Assembly (NCBI GenBank): GCA_964496975.1
Contig: CAZCBN010000060.1
Coordinates: 1-18,434 of the forward strand
Reading direction: 5' to 3'
From: CAZCBN01 sp964496975
GTDB lineage: Bacteria; Planctomycetota; Phycisphaerae; Phycisphaerales; UBA1924
DNA length: 18,434 bases
Both the position numbers and the translations under genes were made by a program. Of the stretch, positions 16,401-18,434 are shown in pieces (the first letter of the stretch is position 1; each line of letters opens with the position of its first letter). The notes below the pieces were generated by a model that worked only from the letters and a program-made list of their open reading frames with translations, was not told where the DNA came from and searched no databases.

Positions 16401-18434
16401 CAGCCGCACCGCCTCGATCACCACCTCCGCGTTGTCGGCGATCGCCACGTCCAGCTCGGCGATCACCCGCTCCACCGTCTCGATCACCGCCCCCTGCCCG
16501 AACACCAGCACCGTGTTCGTCCGGTCGTTCGTCTCCACGATCAGCTTCGCGTCGATCGCGTTCGCCTGGTTCTGCCCCCAGAGCCGCTCCCATTGCAGCT
16601 CATACGCCACGCTCTGCACCGTGTCGCGGATGTCGCTCGCCCGCGCGTTCTTCAACTGAATGATCTTGTACACCAGCTCGCTCTCGGCCGACGGCGCATC
16701 AAACTGCGCCGCAAGGTCCGCGATCTGCCGGTAGTCCTCGTCGCTCGCCGCGATCACGATCGTCCCGCTCCGCGCCTCCCCGATGATCGCCGCGTCCCCC
16801 GCGCGCCCCCCCGCCCGATCCCCGGACACCCGCGCCCGCTGCTCGAAGAACCGCTGCAGCTCGTCCGCCACCGTCTTCGCGTTCGCCCGCTCGAGCTTGA
16901 TCGACCGCACCGGGTAGCTCCCCGCCGGCGGCACGTCGATCCCCGCCAGCAGCAGGCGGATCTCCGCCACGTCCTCCCGCGACGCCTTCACCAGCAGCGT
17001 CCCCGCGTCGTCCTGCGGGCTCAGCCGGATCCGCTCCCCCCGCGCCCGGTCCCGCCCCACCAGCACGTCGCGCACCGCCGCCGCCGCGTCGCTCGGCTTC
17101 GCGTGCGAAAGCCGGATCGTCTCCACCGGCTCCTCGGGCGACTCCACCGGAACGTCCGCCGCCTGCACCGCCTTCAGCACCTCCGCGTGCTGCCGGTCGC
17201 TCGCCGTCACCAGCAGGCTGTTCGTCCGCGCGTCCGCCACGATCTGAGGCCGCGCCTCAAGCCGCCCTGCTTCCCCGCCCCGCCCAGCCTCCCCACCGCG
17301 CCGCGCGTCCACCAGCCGCTGCACGCTCCCCGCCGCCTCTTCCGCCGTCGCGTTCTCGAGCGCGTACCGGCGGATCGACGTCCGGCTCTCCGCCGGCGTC
17401 TGGTCAATCAGCGACACAAACCGGTCGATCACCGCGATGCTGTCCGCCGGCGCCGCCACGATCAGGCTCGTCCCCGCCGCGTCCGCCGTCGCGCTCACCT
17501 CGGCCGGGTCAAGCGTCGCCACCCGCTCCCGCCCGCGCTCGTCCACCAGCGTCAGCTTCAGCTCCCGCACCCGCCGCGCCTGCCGCCCCGTCGGGTTCGG
17601 GCTCAAAAGGTCCCGCACCGCCCGCAGCGCCGACGCCGCGTCCGCGTTCTCAAGCCGGTACACCTTCACCGTCAGCTCGCGGCTGCGGTCCAGCCGGGCA
17701 AGCCCCCCCACCAGGTCCGCCACCGCCTCAAAGTCCCGGTCGTTCGCCCACACCACGAGCGCGTGCGCGTCCACGTCCGCCGTGATGTTCACCCGGCCCG
17801 AAAGCCCGCCCGCGTTGTCCCGGCCCGCCCGACCCACCTGCGAAAACGTCTCCCGCGCAAGCCCCGCAAGCCGCTCCACGTCCACCCCGTCCGGCAGCTC
17901 GATCACCCGCACCGTCGCCGGCTCGGAAGGCAACTGCTCCGCCACCTGCCGCGCCAGCGTCGCCACTCGCTCCGCCGCCTTGGGCGACCCGACCACCACC
18001 AGCGAGTTCGTCTCAGGGTCCACCGCGATCGTCACCGCGCCAGCGTCCTCATCAATCGCATCGCCGACGTCCTCACCAACCTCCTCGCCCGCGGCTCCCA
18101 CCTGCGCAACCGCACCCGCCGCCCACCACGCCAACGCCCGCATCATCCAGGGCCGGCCCTCATCCGCGCCGCCCCCCATCCCCTGCACCCCGCCCCCGCC
18201 ATCTTCATCCGCGCCGCCCCCACCCTCGCCCGCCTCACCCTCGCCCCCCCGCTCCTCCCGACGAAGCAGCTCCTCCGCCGAGATCACCTCCACCCGCACG
18301 CCCCCGCTCTGCCGCAGCACCCGCCGCAACGCCTCCGCGACATCCCCCGCCTTCGCCCGCGACCGATCGATCGGGATCGTCCGCAGCTCCCGCGGCCCCG
18401 CGATCGCCGCCGCATCAAGGTCCCCCGCAAGCCG
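10419..18434 (-). CDS. Giant secretin (GspD/PilQ family) with about 26 N-domain repeats, 5' end outside window
   Basis: Secretins are outer-membrane pores of type II secretion and related systems. The frame is open to the window edge, giving at least 2671 residues (numbered here from the edge); ordinary GspD has about 650-700. Residues 8-2342 are repeats of a beta-alpha-beta-beta-alpha unit like the secretin N1 domain, each with a helix motif near LxxAxAxxVAxxL, a strand motif near DxxTNxLxVxA and an ending near LVxxLD. The C-terminal pore domain starts near 2343 (VMIQLLLAEVTLDDELTWGI). It contains LEVLSRPQVTVNNNEEARIQ, VRDGQTVVIGGLIQ, and the secretin signature VPLLGDLPLLGGIFR (10764-10808), and ends with TELLVLLTPRVIPGD. 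A 92-residue Gly/Pro/Ala-rich tail follows. There is no STN/N0 domain or certain signal peptide in the window; these should lie upstream. A TTG at 18329 is not a real start, because repeat sequence continues in frame before it. No other secretion genes are present. Confidence 0.95.
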   Translation of the reverse strand, partial: RLAGDLDAAAIAGPRELRTIPIDRSRAKAGDVAEALRRVLRQSGGVRVEVISAEELLRREERGGEGEAGEGGGGADEDGGGGVQGMGGGADEGRPWMMRALAWWAAGAVAQVGAAGEEVGEDVGDAIDEDAGAVTIAVDPETNSLVVVGSPKAAERVATLARQVAEQLPSEPATVRVIELPDGVDVERLAGLARETFSQVGRAGRDNAGGLSGRVNITADVDAHALVVWANDRDFEAVADLVGGLARLDRSRELTVKVYRLENADAASALRAVRDLLSPNPTGRQARRVRELKLTLVDERGRERVATLDPAEVSATADAAGTSLIVAAPADSIAVIDRFVSLIDQTPAESRTSIRRYALENATAEEAAGSVQRLVDARRGGEAGRGGEAGRLEARPQIVADARTNSLLVTASDRQHAEVLKAVQAADVPVESPEEPVETIRLSHAKPSDAAAAVRDVLVGRDRARGERIRLSPQDDAGTLLVKASREDVAEIRLLLAGIDVPPAGSYPVRSIKLERANAKTVADELQRFFEQRARVSGDRAGGRAGDAAIIGEARSGTIVIAASDEDYRQIADLAAQFDAPSAESELVYKIIQLKNARASDIRDTVQSVAYELQWERLWGQNQANAIDAKLIVETNDRTNTVLVFGQGAVIETVERVIAELDVAIADNAEVVIEAVRLERGDLRAVARLVEESTATPGWYEWRGRDPGQVQVEVDTERRLLLLVGAKARVATAKGYIEGIAKAGLEEGRKVQTIALRYADAERAAASLTRFFEGRARASETRRDAVAVIGSREGNLLLVSAPPEDEPLLADLVAQIDRPELGDDRRVEVYRLGSADVREVAQTLRSVFPDGGKAEDRVIVTPQPSTGTLIVSAPEAELERVGALLSELDRVEAEGAGSVVSVSLKNARAGEVAAALRSALPTGVRVQVTAVERSNTLLMTGSPEAVAVAMKQIEALDAEVAQSPVEFRRFELSHAQPTDVSFTLRAMLRARPRPAGDPQPSVDPALSGNVLSVTAAAEEMRFIEEMIRQLDVATGGTRKTEFVTLRHANAEPTAEALAQFYGRYAREAASPAARDVTILADPTTDSLIITGEAGVFEGIRALLEKLDTPEFDTSRQLIVIPLRHADAAGVARALSEGFRAPIEQQLSRERAQRDRDQRGSRGDNEGSGGDRAVLVSAEEVPSVSAEAGSNSLIIFAAKDDVERIRALVSALDVPEFGGAGVPRLIAVRGTLRASVAAARVAEVFRASPRDGRRTLVTGDDASGVLIVRADDEEYGRISAFVAELLEEAGRAGPTPVALRLVNVPAARAKRTVLAVFTPLAAARGETVGIEADAASNTLIVVAGPELSALVRGLVSELDGVDHTGAAGAAAGEAPPAAEGAGDGAGDGDDDAAADDDAVAAGDGDVAPAAPAFGRTVGVVDVTHSTPEAMAALLTGLGLTREQPEERPGLVSEPVQVALVPSRRAVAVTGLPRDVERVSALVRSLDAPGDASGMQRLLVVPLRQAEARTLVPLLESMLRPTAGDGKTGPAAAVAEHVRRLRLTPVRVGEPAPELDLSTPIRLIADTQTNAVVVAASAGNAEVLASLIESFDALPIGEAVVARIMPLENAAASRVAEIVRELFSRGEAIARLPGTQRQAEPTTTTGRALTGDVVFSVDERTNALVIAGSEESVALVEVLVKDLDRADGERGWLETDVVALRHADAREMAETLRLALVSGLGQTPDAVALRRQVGRVRAVIRGGEEGAEPQRVTSDLYAPLSGLVIQAQEALNAVLVVGTRSNIEVVRAIASQLDVEKASAANRVRLIPLEHASAERVASTLRGVFEERARIDSSRPEDRLVVSVDTRTNALIVSTSPRSFEVLESLLPTLDQEDARFAVGLHVIATPGANAADLAPKIRRLMSERLAAERRRGGVEGPQDVFSVEADATSNLLIVAASDENLGLVRDLIAALTVDGEAAVRADVVELVSLTSSGRAAEIAQSVDELYTARENERRGPNSVRVIASERQNALIVSGTAEDVLKVRELVARLDVPEAESVQEVKRIPLRAANAFEIVQLVQDLLAGRAIGGGRDQAAARQATRLRFYRDQIEAGAYEGVTEATIDAAVRELVRVTPDLRTNSVLVSAPPAILRLITDIVTDLDGETSGDRQIAQFRLVNADAQQMALLLRDLFNLELQGDTLVLVPRLRPEAAGSEGVEGAGAGASLGDASVTPVPDQRQALAITVDRRTNTLLVSGTAEYLEQVREVVNQLDEIEANEREQFVYELRNARAAEVQATLSDYFSGEAELRRSLLGPQLSGSLARQLEQEVTIVGDEKSNKVLVSASPRYVDTVRRIIAELDAAPPQVMIQLLLAEVTLDDELTWGIDVNIGLDTLTSNIGGDGYTFSSVAGGAGVATAVGVPNFSVASEDFGLLIRALEAQGKLEVLSRPQVTVNNNEEARIQVGEDVGIVVGADRIGERVTAEVERRDVGIILQVTPSISSDGFVRMDISPEISSVSARTTQISEDVETPIITQRQVDTTVTVRDGQTVVIGGLIQTRGEERNTKVPLLGDLPLLGGIFRTTDRTSTKTELLVLLTPRVIPGDSPGSELVQDALREGSLRLLADPLIVRDALDKTPGREPGATGPDGAPVGGADGAAGGSSEAPAAEPPRLMPEAMRPAPATPRPRPAPGAVRP
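10698..11408 (-). other. Secretin pore domain within the giant protein
   Basis: About 237 residues form the conserved beta-barrel pore module. It opens with VMIQLLLAEV and carries SRPQVTVNNNEEARIQVGED, RDVGIILQVTPSIS, VTVRDGQTVVIGGLIQ, VPLLGDLPLLGGIFR and TELLVLLTPRVI in the canonical order. Its normal size shows that only the N-terminal part of the protein is expanded. Confidence 0.92.
11409..18413 (-). repeat. Array of about 26 secretin N1-like protein repeats
   Basis: The array was counted by the conserved strand motif (TNSL, TNAL, SNTL, TGTL and variants). Core motifs centre near 18005, 17765, 17470, 17220, 17000, 16760, 16515, 16275, 16050, 15835, 15630, 15410, 15180, 14865, 14645, 14430, 14042, 13732, 13453, 13124, 12895, 12648, 12413, 12083, 11752 and 11488. 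Most units are 70-85 residues; longer ones carry an insertion between the first helix and the TN strand. The units are strongly diverged in sequence, so the expansion is old or under relaxed identity. The residues at the window edge (RLAGDLD) look like the end of a further unit upstream. Repeat 4 contains a tandem GGEAGR pair near 17270-17300. The 16-17 junction carries an acidic linker. The exact count could change by one or two with profile searching. Confidence 0.88.
14205..14345 (-). other. Acidic low-complexity linker between repeats 16 and 17
   Basis: About 45 residues rich in Ala, Gly and Asp (GDGDDDAAADDDAVAAGDGD and flanks) separate two repeat units. It is the largest gap in the array that does not resemble an N-domain, and it may be a flexible hinge or a cation-binding tether. 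Function is not evident. Confidence 0.7.

Noticed and set aside
10419..18434. CRISPR array or DNA tandem repeat suggested by recurring GCGTTCGTCCG-like words
   Set aside because: The words recur because they encode the TN motif of protein repeats. The spacing is irregular and the reading frame is continuous.
1..18434. tRNA, rRNA, insertion sequences, attachment sites
   Set aside because: No cloverleaf-like sequence, transposase, terminal inverted repeats or rRNA motifs were seen on either strand by eye.

Overview
All seven genes in this window lie on the minus strand, and no gene-free stretch reaches 200 bases. The DNA is very GC-rich, which leaves long open frames opposite every gene. The genes suggest a Gram-negative (two-membrane) bacterium. 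The oversized PstC and PstA permeases, a secretin with more than 26 N-domain repeats, and a lipoprotein with a DxDxNGxxD motif point to the Planctomycetota, perhaps the Phycisphaerae. That placement is inference from gene style; no rRNA or other marker is present.

In the direction of transcription (right to left), the window opens inside a giant secretin-family gene (18434 to 10419). It has at least 2671 codons in the window and its start lies outside. It carries about 26 consecutive N1-like secretin N-domain repeats, then a C-terminal secretin pore domain with the usual signature, then a Pro/Ala-rich tail. Its stop codon overlaps a possible ATG (ATGA) of a small lipoprotein gene of unknown function (about 10338 to 9706).

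After about 160 bases with a three-unit 11-bp direct repeat and a weak -10-like site comes a high-affinity phosphate import cluster, pstS-pstC-pstA-pstB (9545 to 2226). All four genes appear to start with GTG. PstS is a lipoprotein phosphate-binding protein. PstC (1023 aa) and PstA (756 aa) are the two membrane subunits, both much larger than the common ~300-aa forms: PstC has a beta-propeller-like N-terminal domain, PstA an extra membrane/coiled-coil N-terminal region, and both have insertions inside the permease fold. PstB is a normal ATPase. No phoU or phoBR follows.

After 189 bases holding several perfect inverted repeats, the window ends inside sucA (2036 to beyond 1), the E1 subunit of 2-oxoglutarate dehydrogenase in the TCA cycle. 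The Pst genes form one functional unit. The secretin plus lipoprotein may be a second. SucA is metabolically unrelated. The most unusual object is the secretin: if its repeats stack as rings, as in known secretins, it could form a very long periplasmic tube.
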